NCBI RefSeq assembly: GCF_029227915.1
Contig: NC_079877.1
Location: forward strand, 10,475,351-10,539,350
Origin: Hydractinia symbiolongicarpus
Taxonomy: Eukaryota > Cnidaria > Hydrozoa > Anthoathecata > Hydractiniidae
DNA length: 64,000 nt
Direction of reading: 5' to 3'
Both the position numbers and the translations under genes were made by a program. Positions 24,101 to 37,209 of this stretch are shown piece by piece. The notes under the pieces are model-generated. The model was not told the origin of the DNA, did no database searches, and saw only the letters and a program-made list of their open reading frames with translations. Within the stretch, counting starts at the first letter, position 1. Every line of letters starts with the position of its first letter.

Positions 24101-26922
24101 ATTAACAAATGCAGTTAGAAAATTAGGAGGGAATCGATATTATTATTATTCAATGCGCCTTTGCAGTCCAAGAAAAGCCCTTCAAATCGAAATTGCTCTT
24201 CTCCTTTGGACCCAAAAAAGCCATATTTAAGGTTGTGGGTACAACGTGGACATACCACTAAGCACTCAAAAAACTAAATTTTAGTTCGACGTTCGTTTGT
24301 TTTATTTTATATTGTCAGTCTCATTGAAAGTACCATATTTGTTTTGATTTACTCATTATTCTTTGGAATCAAATTTTGGCGCGTTTTTTTATATGCGATC
24401 TACCATGAAAAATTATGCACACGGATACTCCTTCCCGTTTTTTCTTTTTGTGAGCTCTCTAATGATGGGAATGTCACTCCTAACTTTTATGAAGGTACCC
24501 TCTTTTTTATAAATGCGACATCTATAAGCACACTGAAGCTTGGAAATCTCTAAACATTAAGCATAAGTGAAGAATAATCTCAGTCTGAACTTCAGTGGCA
24601 TAATCCTGAAGTTCAGAAAGAAAACATTTGAAGCATTCCAGAAAAATCGAATTCTACAATTACATATTTCAGATGCACATATATTCTGAATGTCAAAAAA
24701 TCTTTTTGAACATGATCGAAATCTTAAATGTTCCTGAAATTTGTTACTATGCTGTGGTTAGAGCATAAACAAAGTAACTCAACATTTCAAGCATGTTCCA
24801 AGCATGCTCTGAGGCTAAAAGCACACGAAGTCAAAAATCCGGATAATTATATTAAATCTATCACACCACTATAACACTGAATGCATAATTTTTGTTCTTG
24901 CAGGTCAACTATGCAGAGCATTTAGGAATTTCATCCACCTCATCAAGTTATTTAATTTCCATTTGGTCAATCAGCAGTATATGTGGCAGACTGCTTTATG
25001 GCAAGTTCATCAGTTACCATCGCAAGTGTATTTTATGGGTATACCAAGTATCTATGTGTTTCAGTGGGATCGTCTCACTAGCTGCATACTTTTTTACAAA
25101 CTTTTGGATGTTGGCTGGCTATGTTGTAATTTATGGACTCTTAGATGGTTCGTTTATCGGATTGCTTAGTCTTTTTACCTTGAAAATCGTTGGTCTGCAA
25201 AATTTTGCACAAGGTTATGGAATCATGTTAACAATCATTGGGTTGCCTATAGCGTTAGGTCCTCCAATTATAGGTAATATAATACAATATTTATTACTAG
25301 TTTTTTTTAATAAAAGGGTTTGAAAAACGCATTTCATTCGCTCTAACATGGCTTTTTTGCCATATATTTTTGAAACTCTGCTGAAAATATATGTTAGACA
25401 ATGAACTCTGCTCAAACAACAAACTTACCATTAAAACTAACATTTACATCTTGGTTGCAATTTACATACTCAGGTTAAACCCTTACTAATCTATAATATC
25501 ATAATTACTACCTCTTATTTAAGAAGAATAAAATTAAAAATCCCGAATAAGCATATCTATTATTTAATTTTTGATAAGGTACAAGCAAATTTTTGTACGA
25601 TTCAGTGCCGGAAATCAAGAAACAACTAAAACTCCTGAAGAGAAAGAAAACTGCTGATGTTGACGAAATTCTGACTTGTATTGTCAAGGACAATTGCCAC
25701 GAACTAGCTCCTTTCATAGCGCATCTGATAAATATCTCTTTACAATCAGGACTTACACCAACTGAGTTAAAAAAAGAAAAAGTTACGCCGATTTATGTAG
25801 ACAGCGAAAAATCCAACAGCAATCACTACCGATCATTCTCAGAGTTGTTGATAATTTCTAAACTGTTAAAACGATAAATACTACCAGCTTATTGAACACT
25901 TAGAGGCGAGTAATCCTTTGTCTTCAAATCAATATGTTTTTAGAAAAAAGAGGAGAACAGAATCAGGCGCTATCAAATTTCTTGTTGATATTCATCGAGC
26001 AATGGACACGCCCAAACTTACTAGAGCTGTGTCTATAGACCTTAGGGAAGTGTTTGATAACACCATCCACTGGTCAATGTTGGACAAACTATGTAATTGT
26101 TGGTAATGAAGAATCATGGTTCACAGATTATCGTTTTAATAGATGCTTAATAGGATGCTATAAAAGACTATTATCTCATGCTCAACCAGTGTACTGTGGA
26201 GTACCCCAATGCTCCATTATAGGGCCACTTATTTCTAAAGCATTTTAATGTTATTTCTTTGTTTAAAAAATGTGAAATGGTAATGTACGCAAAGGATACG
26301 AGGGTGCTCTGACAGAAGAATAGCTGTAATTTCGCCTTGGATGGAACAAAACGAATTGATTATAAATATTAAAAGGAAAAACGGAAGTTATGCTGTTTGG
26401 TACAAAATTGCGAGGATTTCAAAAATCCCAATTTGTAAACATTCGAAAGTCTCTTTTATGTATCAACTTTTTTTACCAGTATTTTAATTTTATTTTTACG
26501 TATACATAATATTTTATTTTTAGCCTTCTCATGCTATCATCTCATTATATTTATGTTATATTTATTTAGTCCCACAGATCTTGTATGAAAAATAGGACTT
26601 TATTTACTAACGCAATATATCTTATAAAAATTAAATATTATTGAGGAAAAAAAATATTTTCTCTCTTAAAACGACTATAGTAGCTTGGCCACTACAACAA
26701 GAGAAAAGGATACCACTACATGTAAACTCTTTTATTGTTTCAGGTTTCATCAATGATCATAAGCTGTGTCCGCCTGCATCAATGTTTCTCTTTAGTGGCT
26801 TGCCATTTGTGTTTGGTTCTATACTGATGCTGTTTGTGATAAAATGGCAAAAAGAAGAATCAGTGGTCCATGATAAACATAAAAAATCAAATGAAACTGT
26901 TTGTTTCGTGTCTGCTGTATAA
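21105..26922 (+). CDS. Monocarboxylate-transporter-like MFS protein (SLC16-like), four coding exons
   Basis: Exons 21105-21276, 23286-23899, 24904-25273 and 26744-26922 join in phase (1, 0, 1) to 1335 bases, 444 residues. All junctions are GT-AG. The protein has about 12 membrane spans with a long central loop after span 6 (ERYDSEQDSVLLKRCKLSEEKKKNV), the usual MFS layout. TM1 (GVHYTFGVLYPCLLREF) and VGSLSSGLLFLSS followed by TM3 GSLLSGAGLIL fit plasma-membrane monocarboxylate transporters, which carry lactate/pyruvate-like acids with protons. So do GVGSSFLYTPCFVMITKWF and the TM8 block SICGRLLYGKF. The TM2-TM3 loop usually carries DRFG, but here it reads KTCEWTSV, so substrate or coupling may differ. 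Intron 1 contains a SINE and intron 3 a dead LINE. An acceptor at 21086 shows a 5' UTR intron. Confidence 0.85.
22665..22913 (-). mobile_element. tRNA-derived SINE, family 1, copy A (in intron 1 of the transporter)
   Basis: Read on the minus strand, the head is tRNA-like, with A box TAGTGGTAGCGC (22901-22890) and B box GGTTCGAATCC (22863-22853). A loop CTTGTAA in the anticodon position suggests descent from a Thr(UGU)-like tRNA. A body of about 170 bp follows (CTGTCAGCCC, GTTAGAG, ATGTAACATAGTTACAGTC, GTTAGGATGGAA) and the copy ends near GAGGACGTTAA. The plus-strand copy at 58787 shares the whole length. Confidence 0.85.
23940..24890 (+). other. Intron 2 of the transporter gene
   Basis: Non-coding. 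There is an ATT microsatellite at about 24140-24151 and repeated CTGAAGTTCAG-like words at 24580-24620. No element identified. Confidence 0.5.
25555..26640 (+). pseudogene. Dead LINE reverse transcriptase fragment in transporter intron 3
   Basis: 25593-25877 encodes early RT blocks (KQLKLLKRKKTADVDEI, SGLTPTELKKEKVTPIY). 25918-26106 encodes SSNQYVFRKKRRTESG and the first catalytic block AVSIDLREVFDNTIH. The next frame reads VYCGVPQCSIIGPLI (GVPQGS loop with Gly to Cys). Near 26280 the catalytic box reads VMYAKDTRVL, so YADD has become YAKD. Several frameshifts and stops occur. It is on the same strand as the host gene and differs from the other LINEs in the window in its 3' end (about 26560-26610). 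Confidence 0.75.
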
Positions 26923-28030
26923 AAAACTTTAGTGCGAAAACTATTACTTTTGTGGCAAGTTTGTATCTTTAATACAACAGTCTCTCCCTATCAGAAATTC
27001 TCAAACTGTCGGTCAATTTATACAAATGGAGAAAGGTTCGAGATTCGAGAAAATCCAGTAAAGGACCAAGCTATTTGTTGAAAGTAGAAAGATATTCCAC
27101 ACAAAAGCGTCTGAGATCCATCCACACCAAATTCCCGTACACATGTAGGACTTCTTTCGAACTAAATTTTGTTCTGATTTTTTTACTAATCAATAATATT
27201 GCCGGGACTTGCTTTTGAACTTGTTAAAAAAGGTTATTGGAACTCGCACGGCAATTTATTCATAAAGGAAAAAGTTTGCGATAAAGTAAGGATGTAAGGA
27301 GAAGAGAATCCGGCAAAAAATCAAAAAAAATGTTTCAGGAAGCGACATATTTGTGATTGAGAACGTTTGAGATACAGAAAGTCTACTGCATGTCCGTTAC
27401 CCCCATACACATAGAATCCGGAGACTACAAACTATAAACTATGAATTTTCTCATCGTAATTAAACGCTCACATGTATTGACTAGGATCTGTTCTTTCAAA
27501 AAAATTTCAGCTGAACTTTTTCACTGATTATTATTATAGCTAGGCCCTACTCGAATTTGTGCTTTAAATTAGACGTCTTGAAGTAGAACTATCAAAATTT
27601 GGATTTATATTTTTACTTTTTGACACATGATAAAAATCGGTTTGTGTAAAGTGATAACAAAGTGGCGGGATGAAGTCATTTTTCCCGAAAAATACTTCAA
27701 ATTATATTTAATGACAAGTTTCTATTATTAAGGAATTATCTACTCCCAGCTTTTAGTATCTGGATGTTCCTATAATAATTTTATTCTGTTTGTAGCGTCT
27801 GTATCTTGGGACTTTTGGAAGCTCCTGGAGCTACAGATATCTTTTTAAAAAGCCAATTAAAACTCCGAAAACGTTTCTATATTTAGTACAACGAAAATTG
27901 TCCGTAATAAGCGCCGACATTCGTACGTTTTGAGGTGGGACCATACCAAAACACTAAAAGTAAATCAGCTTTTTTATTTTTTTTTTATGTCAAGTACAGG
28001 AACATTATATTCATAAAAACTTGAAATGTA
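26923..28030. other. Non-coding, downstream of the transporter
   Basis: The first few hundred bases probably hold the transporter 3' UTR. No other feature identified. Confidence 0.4.
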
Positions 28031-28035
28031 TGAAA

Positions 28036-28196
28036 ATACATCAGTATCGTATCAATATCGTATTAGTATCGCATCAATATCGCATCAGTATCGTATTAGT
28101 ATCGCATCAGTATCGCATTAGTATCGCAGGAGTATCGTATCAGTGTTGTGTCAGTATCGTGTCACTATCGTATCAATATCGTGTCGGTATCGTCTT
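28036..28196 (+). repeat. 12-bp minisatellite
   Basis: About 13 units of tatcgtatcagt with variants (catcaa, tattag, gtgtca). The period of 12 keeps one frame open (repeating YRIS/YRISIV), but the ORF starts outside the array and has no other support. Confidence 0.85.
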
Positions 28197-31100
28197 CCCA
28201 TTTTGACAGCTAGTACATGGCCTAGTACTCGCTGTTATTTTTTTCGAAAAAAAAATAAATGAACGTTTTTTATGCTTTAAAAATCGATCTTGTGTAACAT
28301 ATATGTCGTGTGTGATAGAAAAATGTTGTAAAGCCTACCATTGTGTCAGAAAGGAGGAGCAGAAAATGTCGACATTTCAATGAATGACACTGCAAGATGA
28401 GTTATAGGGCAAAAATGTACCAGGAAAGCGTTGTATATCTTCTCATTCGTGCCCCCTGGTAATCTATTTAATGTTACTCTTATCAGCACAAAATTTGTAC
28501 GTGGGACGCAGTTCTACAGGGGAGTGCTAATATAATATTTCATCCTTAGGGCGAGAGCGATTCTCAAGTTGAGTGTGAAAGGGGCAAAGAAATTATTTTT
28601 AAATTACTCTTTCTAAAGTGCACCCTGTTAGTTTTATCTGGTTTTCCCTCATAAAATTGCTTGTATAAACCTATTTTCACAGTTTTTCTTTTTACCTTGG
28701 AGGCCTTGTGAAATTTATAAGAAAATGAATTTGTTTATATAAATAACCAATTACATCACTTCAAGAACAATCTAAAAATTTTTAGATGATGACCAATAGA
28801 TGAGGACATATTTAGTAAGCATAATAGCCAAAAAAGCCAACCTCGATCACAGGACCTGTTGTCTCTTTTTGCATCTCGAATGGAGACACGAACATAAGCA
28901 CAGCACCGATGAGAGAGAAAAAAAGCCCTGAAAACGAGGTTGTGTTAACTAAAGAAAATATAAAAATTGTGTTTTTCTCATTGAAGCAAACCCTGTCTCA
29001 TTTTTTAAGAGCATCAGATTTCATTTTTTTATTTTTATTTTATTATATATTAAATAGTATTGGAAGGGGAGGTATATACTCCATCAGAAATGTTCCTAAC
29101 ACCTGCTATATCATTTAAATATAAATACCGCCCAATAAGGTCTTCTTGTGCTTTACTTAGCCCTTTAAGTTACAACCTTATTTCTTATGTGGCCCATTTC
29201 TCCCTAACTAGTAGGGGTGGGGCGCTAATAAAAGGTTGGGCGTTAATTTAAAAAAAATCAACAAACAAAGTCGCACACCCTATTAATTAACACATGGACT
29301 TATACTTGGGTACTCGTAACTAGCATTATCAGTGACAAACATTTTGTAATCTATGGCCTAACATACGAAAGCGTTTTCTTTCAGTAAACAATTCTAGATT
29401 GTGTATATTTGTTAGTGTAATCGTAGCTAATTATTTTGATCTTCTGGGTTTGCAAGCAATTACATATAACAATGTATCATAAGCTCTTTAAATATCTCAA
29501 AAGATCATCTAATTCGTTTGCATGCTACTCCTAATAAAAAATCATGTCCAACGAATCGCTGATCTTGCTATGGTTGCAGGGCCCACAAAACGGTAAAAAA
29601 GTTATTTCTCTTTTCATTATAACTTGGTACCGAAAGCTCATTTTTTTATTTTTGGAAACCCTAACTATACATTGCTTTGTTTTTGATAATTATCTCTTGA
29701 TACGCACAGACAAACTGTCATTTGTGGTAAATTGTAAACATTGGATTCACATTTGGCGTATAATTTTCGTTTTATGAAAAGCCTTTTTGTGATAAGTTAG
29801 TTTGTATTTCGTGTTATTGTGTGCAGTGTTATAATAATACTATCGCTTTAGTTTCATGGTACATATTTTAGTAATTATAGATTATGTACCGTGTCTTATG
29901 TTACTTGCTTGGTTCGAGTTTGACCGTAATGCTTTAAATAAACACACGAACGGCTTAATGATATTTTACAATTTTTATATGGGAAGTCTATACGGCTTGA
30001 AAGAGATAAGCATTTAATAAAATGTTGTATTTTTTCTTGCATATTTTTTTACATAATATATACACCATCATAAACATTGTAACCGGTACTCACATTAAAA
30101 GCTTCTCTTCCGATATTTCATTTGAGTTTTAAAAACGATGATCGGTCAAAGTCATTATTTACATCATATTTGGATAATCAGCACTTCAAAGGTCTGTTAG
30201 AGTTGGTTTCTGTCAATGTCGAAAAGAATCATGAAAAAGGGAGGCGTTTATGCAGGGGCGTTAATAGAAGGGTGTGTTTAAGTTGTTGACAATTTTTTTG
30301 TCATGTTTTTTTTACTGAGTCAACTTCAGCGTTATTATTTGTCTCAATGTCCCGTTTGTCTTGATCATATTTTCAACTCAGTGTTTAGACACGCGCCATC
30401 GAATGGTATGACAAAAAATGTCGAGACCATTTGGACTGTTTATGTTTCCTCAGTGTATGTGATGTGAAATACAGTCCAATTTAGCTAAATGCAGCTCCAG
30501 AGAAAAAGGCGATAATTATAAAAGTATGTTAGTGAAAACTTTAACGGGATTATTTACGAGAAAAGGCAACAAGTGTTTTCCAGAAATTGAAGGCTTGCCC
30601 TTTTTGACTTCTTTTCATATTTTGTAATATTTTTAATAATATTTCACTCATAATTTATAGTGTATTTCTCTTACCTCACCGACAGCGAAATAAAAAAAGA
30701 AAACACGGTACAGATATGGACAGTTCGAATTTCTTACTTGTCTCGCTTGAACCACGCTGTTATCAAAAAGGTGTTTCAAAAATAGCGCTATTTAGCAGCA
30801 AAGTTTTATTAGCGAGGAGTCTCGAGCGTAGTGTAATTAAACGCAACAAAATATGGCATAAATTTTAAGGCCCATCAGATCGCTTTAACCACCTTTTTTG
30901 TATCAAACAAAATTCACCAGACAAAACCCAACAAGAAACTCTTTGTCAAGATATGAATGTTGCCAGGCTCAGGAAGCTCACTCTAAATCTCTGTTAAAGA
31001 GGTTCTGGTGAAAATGTGTTATGTTTTAGTAGAAATGTTAGAGTCCATATAGGATTTTCACACCGGAGCAAAAGATGTATTTTAATTGGAAATTTATGTT

Positions 31101-31338
31101 TGATATTACGCGTTGTTGTCTCCCATTGCTGATACTTTTAATACAGGTCGCGAAAACAATGACCTAAAAACAAGGTGGATAATTTTTATAGTGACTGCAA
31201 TGGCTTATATTAAGTGCAGATAATATCGCAAAAACCTTTGCATTTCGCGAAAATTAACTTTCACGAATTTAAGGAGAACTATGTTTCGCCTTTAAAACTT
31301 TCACTAATCGATACACTTCGGTAAATTTGAGTAAGTAT
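28197..31338. other. Long non-coding stretch
   Basis: No conserved exon or transposon ORF. The short ORFs at 28909-29251 and 29544-29777 have biased, low-complexity translations. A gcgaaaattaactttcacg stretch near 31247 resembles short motifs elsewhere in the window (46270-46340, 51778) and may belong to an old dispersed repeat. Confidence 0.4.
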
Positions 31339-31416
31339 TTTTGTCTGTCCGTGTGCGCAAAAAGTGTTGTGCAGCTGGCACATGGAATAGCGTGTATTTT
31401 AAAACTGACGACCCCG
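31339..31416 (+). repeat. Dispersed repeat Z, copy 1
   Basis: Matches 34420-34498: ttttgtctgtc, then agtgt(t/c)gtgcagc(t/g)ggca, a(c)atagcgtg/agcgttg, and ga(c)gac(a)cccg. Unknown class. Confidence 0.6.
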
Positions 31417-34375
31417 TTTGTGCTGTTTGTTAGCCTATTTAAAAAATGCTTTAACGTTTTAAAATATATGGCATAAAAATGTGTTTTGGCGTAGAAATAA
31501 TAGATGCTCTGCTAATAATATACACTTTATGTAGTTATATGCATACAATCAGCTGAGTTACAGATAATACTCCTCAAAACAAAAAGAAGAGATTTTAATT
31601 GTAAAAATTTAAACGATTAGTTGCTAGCCGATAATACCTCCGTGGGAATAATTTATCATTGTATTTAAAGTTATTATTAAAGGTAATATATCATTGCGAA
31701 CAGAATATGAAAAGATAATCTTTGGGTCAACACTATTAAATCACTCACGAATATATAATCCAGACATACAACTTTCTGATAAAAAAAACAAGGAGGCATG
31801 GGTAAAAGGTTGCTAAACGGCTAAAAAATACGTTAGTACTCACGGTCTGATTTTCCACTACTAAAACAAAATTTAAAACTGCGTTGAAAGCAAATGAAAC
31901 TTTCTTGTGAGAAAAATATAGCAGTCTTTTGCCCAAGCCATTTTTTTATGAAAGCGAAGAAGCCCTGTGAATGAGAGATTGGTGTATCAAACTAATGATC
32001 GCACGCCGGTCAAATTGACCACTCCAATGTTTGTTGGTGTTAAGATATTGGTTGGAAAGCACTTGTCAAGGTAGTCACAAAAGTGAGTGAAATTTTTATT
32101 TTTGTAGCATAATTTCCGTGAAATCCGACGTGAAGTTGTAAGTACGGACCTGTTGTCAACTTATGAATTCTTGCTCACAAGACAAACTACATCTCAAGCT
32201 ACTCAATATAAAAAAAGAAGAAAAAAATTGGGAACGAGTTTGCTTTGTAGCTTTCTTCTTTTGAAACAATTATACCCCTCATTAAAACAATGGCAACGTT
32301 TTCACTAGTTTTCTGATATTTTTTTTTTGTTTAACCATGATTTTAAACATTTACCATTCTTTGCCATGTTTGCTTCTTTTGTGATTCTGCTACACACGTT
32401 CAACATATAGTCTAGTAAAAAATTTTCTAAGCAGTGGTAAGTAATTTAGTCAAGCCAGTTGCATGGCAAATATAACAGCTAAAAAAACACTATTATAATA
32501 TTTCTAATTTGAAATTTGACTCAACAATTGTCAGTAAGGTACCAACTACAATTACATATGTATGTAGAACTGACAACGTTTGACCACGGATCTTTTTACT
32601 ACGTGTTGTTTTGTTTGAACATGGAAAAAACTGCAATATGTCTGTTACGTCGTATTTTGTTGTTTTTTTTTTTGCTTTTATTTGACTTTAAATGGCCAAC
32701 GTAACTTAGTTCTTAGATCAAGAAAAAAATACTTATATATAGGACGCTAAGGAGAAATTTCAAAACCATTTTGTTCCTTTTTATACAAAATGCTTAGTTT
32801 CTTATGTGGCCATATTATTTGCTATTATCTTTTGATAGCATTATAATCTATTCTGTTTAAACTATTACAAGAGTCGGCTTTTAAAATCAAAACAAAAAGT
32901 CGCTTTGAAAACATTTTTTAATGCTGATTTGTGTAAAATAGCAGTAATAGCTTATACAAAAATGGGAAAAAAATTGATCTGCTTCTGAAGTTCATAGAGA
33001 TGACGGTCCTAGCAGAGATGTGGGGTGAGTTTCCATTCCGTTCCAAATGTATTTAGTTATTTTATTCTTGACCATCTTTCCAATTGTTGTTGCCTCTTGT
33101 TTACTTTTGTCCATCCGGGCTATGGTTATATAGCGATTGAGTTGTCGCGATATTTGTGCGAGTTTATAGTATACGAGCTAACTAAGTTACTGTCATATTA
33201 TTTCCATATTTCAAACCTTATTTGTTTGTTTTTGAAAAAGTAGAAATGCAGTTTCAATTGATTCCAAAGTCGTGCGCGTTCACTTTTGAAATCTTCATTG
33301 GCATGCCAACGTCGCTAATTTTTTCATTTGGTCCTAAAATTCAATTTGTTTTTTCTAAGATTTTTTTGAATCTAGAGAAGTCATAAAATTCTGTCATTAT
33401 ATAGGATTCATGCGTTTAATTTACAAACTGAATAATTTCTTTTGTAATGAGTACAAAAAAAATAGAAAAAAATGCATTGAAGTTTCGTATTCGAGATGAG
33501 TTGATTAAAGAAAGATTTCATTTGATATTTGCATGTCTTAAGCCGGTTTTCCACTAAAACGCAAATAACTAAATCGAGAGAATCGATCGGTGTTAATTGT
33601 CCAAAATTATGAAGCACTTCTACTTTCGTCTCAATTTCTTGGCCAATTAGCACCAAGTAAATTCCCGCCTTTAGCTGTATTTTTCTGCTAAACCAACATT
33701 GTCTTTTTCTCAATAAACATGTTGACATTAGCCACCAAGGCCAAAATATATTTTCCACCGTTTTCAAATAAATTGCATGACATTTTATACACAAGCAAAT
33801 GCGTGCATATTTTTAAGCATATGTTATATATTCTTGTAAAATCATTCTCTCATATTGTTTTTATTTTTATCAACTAACTTAATCAACTGCAGTTAAAATT
33901 TAATAAAGATTGCAGTAAATGAAATAATAGTTAGGTTTGGATTACTCAGCTATCAATTTTGACTGATTTAAATTAGATCTTCTAGAATTTAAATATAAAG
34001 ATTGAATTATTGGATAAACGTTATCATAGTCTTTGTTATGCATGTATTAATCTTTATATTATAACGGTAGAGTAAATTCTCTAAATAATTAAAGTTTTAA
34101 GACTGTTTACTTCAGGTGTGTGTGTGGGTGGGCGTGGGCGTTTAGTGTTGGGCGTATAGTGGTGTGTGTAGAAAAATGCTTTGATGAATCCTTTGGAAGA
34201 TGGACATTAATAATAGCTATTGCCTGTCTTTCTCTGAGCCATTTTTTAACCGTGCTACAGACACACGAAATAGCTAATAGCAAATGCAATATATTCTGTG
34301 TGTTCATAATAGCTGCGCACAACTTCATTCCGGGTCCCCCACAGAATTGATAATTTTTTGACGTACGAACCAGTG
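31417..34375. other. Long non-coding stretch
   Basis: No supported gene. The minus-strand ORF at 33794-33408 reads through a stretch ending in ttttagtggaaaaccggctt. It has no recognised domain and looks like repeat sequence. Confidence 0.35.
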
Positions 34376-34985
34376 GTTTTTTCCACGGGTCATTGACTAG
34401 TCTCTGTAATAACAGCTGTATTTTGTCTGTCTGTCCACAAGAATAGTGTCGTGCAGCGGGCATACGATATAGCGTTGATTTAAAGACGGACGACACCGTA
34501 GATTCGCCACGGGTTAACGACTAGTCTCTGTAATAATAGCCGTCGTTTATCTGTTGTCGTCTATCTGTTGTCGTTCGTCTGTTGTTGTCGTTTGTCTGTT
34601 GTTGTCGTTTCTCTGTTGTTGTCGTCTGTCTGTTGTTGTCGTCTGTCTGCCTGTCGACCAAAACTGAATTATGCTAAACCACCGCATCAAAATTTAATCG
34701 TCGTTTGCTGCTACTGGTCTCCTAATAATAATAGGCGTTGTATGTCTATTCGCGCGTCAAAATAAGACCGCAAGTAGCGCGAAACACAAAATGCAATAAA
34801 AAGGCAGGTGAACCGTATATTTATTAAAATTATAGCCGTCGTCTGTCTGTTTGTCTGTCTGGTACGGAAACACGAAATGCGATATATAAAGGACAAACAA
34901 CCCTGTGGTTGTCTGTCTGTGTGTATGTGTATAAGCCAGAATGGTAATTGTGAGTAGCAATGGGCAAAATGCAATAAATTCTTTA
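34376..34985 (+). repeat. Repeat Z copy 2 and a TGTTGTCGTC-type minisatellite cluster
   Basis: The block gactagtctctgtaataa(c/t)agc occurs at about 34395 and 34518. The Z unit (34420-34498) lies between them. An array of ctgttgttgtcgt(c/t)tgt units follows at 34548-34652. A third partial copy (ttatagccgtcgtctgtctg) is at 34830. The words acacgaaat and atgcaata recur near 34262, 34790, 34870 and 34970, so the whole 600 bp looks like degenerate tandem copies of one larger unit. Confidence 0.6.
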
Positions 34986-37185
34986 CGGGCTAATGAGTTT
35001 TACTGAACAGAGTCTTAAAATTACAGAAAACACACAAGCCAAGATTCTGGTCATTTACAATTCGTTCGACGGTCAAATCAAATTTTTAGGAAAATAATTA
35101 TTTTTCTTTTATAATTTGAACAGATTTTGCAGCCCACTATCTAGGCTCAATCTTTATGAGCCGCAAACATCTTTGCGAAACATTTGTACCCACGACATCC
35201 GGATGTTAATAATTTTGGACAAACCTTCCGATTTTTTTTCTTAAGCATCTTGAGGATACTCAGTTAGGGCAAGATTCTACCCGTTCACCAATTCATATCT
35301 TGCCCAGTCAACAATTCCGGACCTGATATTTTAAAGTTGTTTTTGGCTATTTCTCGAAATGGCTAAACAGCATCAATTGGCTAGTATTCCACTCTCGGCA
35401 AGCTGCAAAGGTTTACTTTGGCTGCTGTGTAGGCAAAGTAAGCAAAGTCGAAAATACGCTATCTGCAATTTCCACAATGTCCGCTGTGGAACAATCCCCT
35501 TCACGAACCCGAAACGTGCAAAAGATCGAGGATTTTGCGTGTATCGAATTCAGCAAAAGTTAATACTTTCCAAGATTTTGGAGCTAACCAAATAATCTAA
35601 AATCCAAAATCTAAAATCCAAAGTGAAAAGTGAACACTCGCAAGTTCAGGATGCGTGTTTTTTGAAAGATATTTCTAGATTGCTTGTGGTTCCTATAGCA
35701 TTCCGCCTTCCCATGCAACATTTTATGTCCTAGATTAAAGATTAACAAAAGTTCGTTTGAGAGTAACTTACTCTCTGATAAAATGTTAAAAAGCTTTTCA
35801 GGACCATTAGTTATTTCAATTATTATTTATTAAATATTGTTTATCCCTTATTTTGTATATGTCCTTGACAAAATTTAAATTCTGTATGTTGTATTGATTC
35901 GATTATCATAGAACAGTGCATTGTTTTATTGAAGTAACGTTTGGATCAAGAGAGTGCCAACAGAGAATGTTCAATGCTATTACACGACAGAACTCTCACA
36001 CCTAGCAACCATTACCCTCCTGTATAAAACACTCCACATGCTTTTCTTGTCTGCTAAACTTTAATAACTAACTTACCTATATACAAATTAATAATATCCG
36101 TGGACTCTAGGAGGATACTAGGTTGACATTTACTTTTGTTACTAAAAAATAGAGTTACTATTTAACCATTGATGTCTGGTGAATACGTTGTGTAGGGATC
36201 ATATAAGTCACGAAAAATCTATTGAAGAAGCTACAAAAAATGGTCATTTTTTGCAGACTTTTATGAAGGGTTTATAGGAAGACTTTTCTTAGGGGAAGAG
36301 AGATTAGTTTTTAGATAGATACCAATAGTTTTAAAAGTTGTTTATTTTATTCACAAAAAACACTGCAATAATTCCAGCTTGCACGCCTAACAACTTTCTT
36401 TTAATAATATTTTTTTTAAAAAAAGTTGATTATCAAACGTTTGACAACATTAATTGCTTAGTTGGAGTCTTCCTGTTTCATTGCTGCGTAATTAGGCAGA
36501 CAATCTTTCTCCCTTATTTACTGTCAAGCGAAGTATATTTGTTACAGTTTGTTAACCTGTTGTTGTCGTTTTCGTCGTCGCTGCCATTTAAGAGACGCTG
36601 CAAAATTAGTAGATAAGAACAGTGTTTTGTCGTACCCGAGGTTTAAAACCTCGTTGATGTAACTAAGAGAGGATTTTTTTAATTAGCATACACTCCATAC
36701 TATTCTTCTCATTAAATAGAATGAATAAAACTCTCCCACGAATACACAACTAATTACGTTCACTCATTCAAAAAAATACCCTTGCCAATAGAATATAATG
36801 TTCTATTCTTCATGCACAGCGCATGTGCATTCTTTAGCACTCTATCATCGCATTCCATTTAACAACAACGACTATAATCTAATCTTTATTTCACCTATGA
36901 CACTTCAGTTTTTTTTTATGAAAAAAAAATATTTCCATGGTTAAACAATAACAAGAAAACCTGCACTACTGTGCTAAATATTTTGCTTAGATAATGCGAC
37001 CATGAGCTAGTCGCTTATACTATGAAATATCTATTGAGTTGTTTTGTGAGCATTTCAAAAATACCTTGCTGCGAACAGATAATCGGTTATATATTTTTAG
37101 TTTTTAAAAGTTTTCAATGCTTTTGTATATTGTATTGTCGTAGAATAAATCCAAATTTGTAATAGAATTAATAAGATTTAATAAG
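34986..37185. other. Non-coding, upstream of the coiled-coil gene
   Basis: No supported exon. The ORF at 35359-35595 ends in a simple repeat (aaaatccaaaatctaaaatcc) and has no recognised domain. Upstream exons or the promoter of the coiled-coil gene probably lie here but cannot be placed. Confidence 0.35.
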
Positions 37186-37209
37186 ATGCATTCTGACAAT
37201 TCTCCAAAG
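37186..37209 (+). CDS. Candidate first coding exon of the coiled-coil gene
   Basis: ATG followed by seven codons (MHSDNSPK) and a good donor (AAAG/GTAACT). It ends in phase 0. It fits the large exon only if the acceptor at 38211-38212 (gggaag) is used, giving SPK-QQITETT; the stronger acceptor at 38206-38207 would need an exon ending in phase 1. Plausible but unproven. Confidence 0.3.

Noticed and set aside
33408-33794. 128-residue minus-strand ORF
   Set aside because: No domain, low-complexity ends, no splice or start context; probably repeat sequence.
34107-34496. 129-residue minus-strand ORF
   Set aside because: It reads through the tandem repeat Z region, and its translation reflects the repeat.
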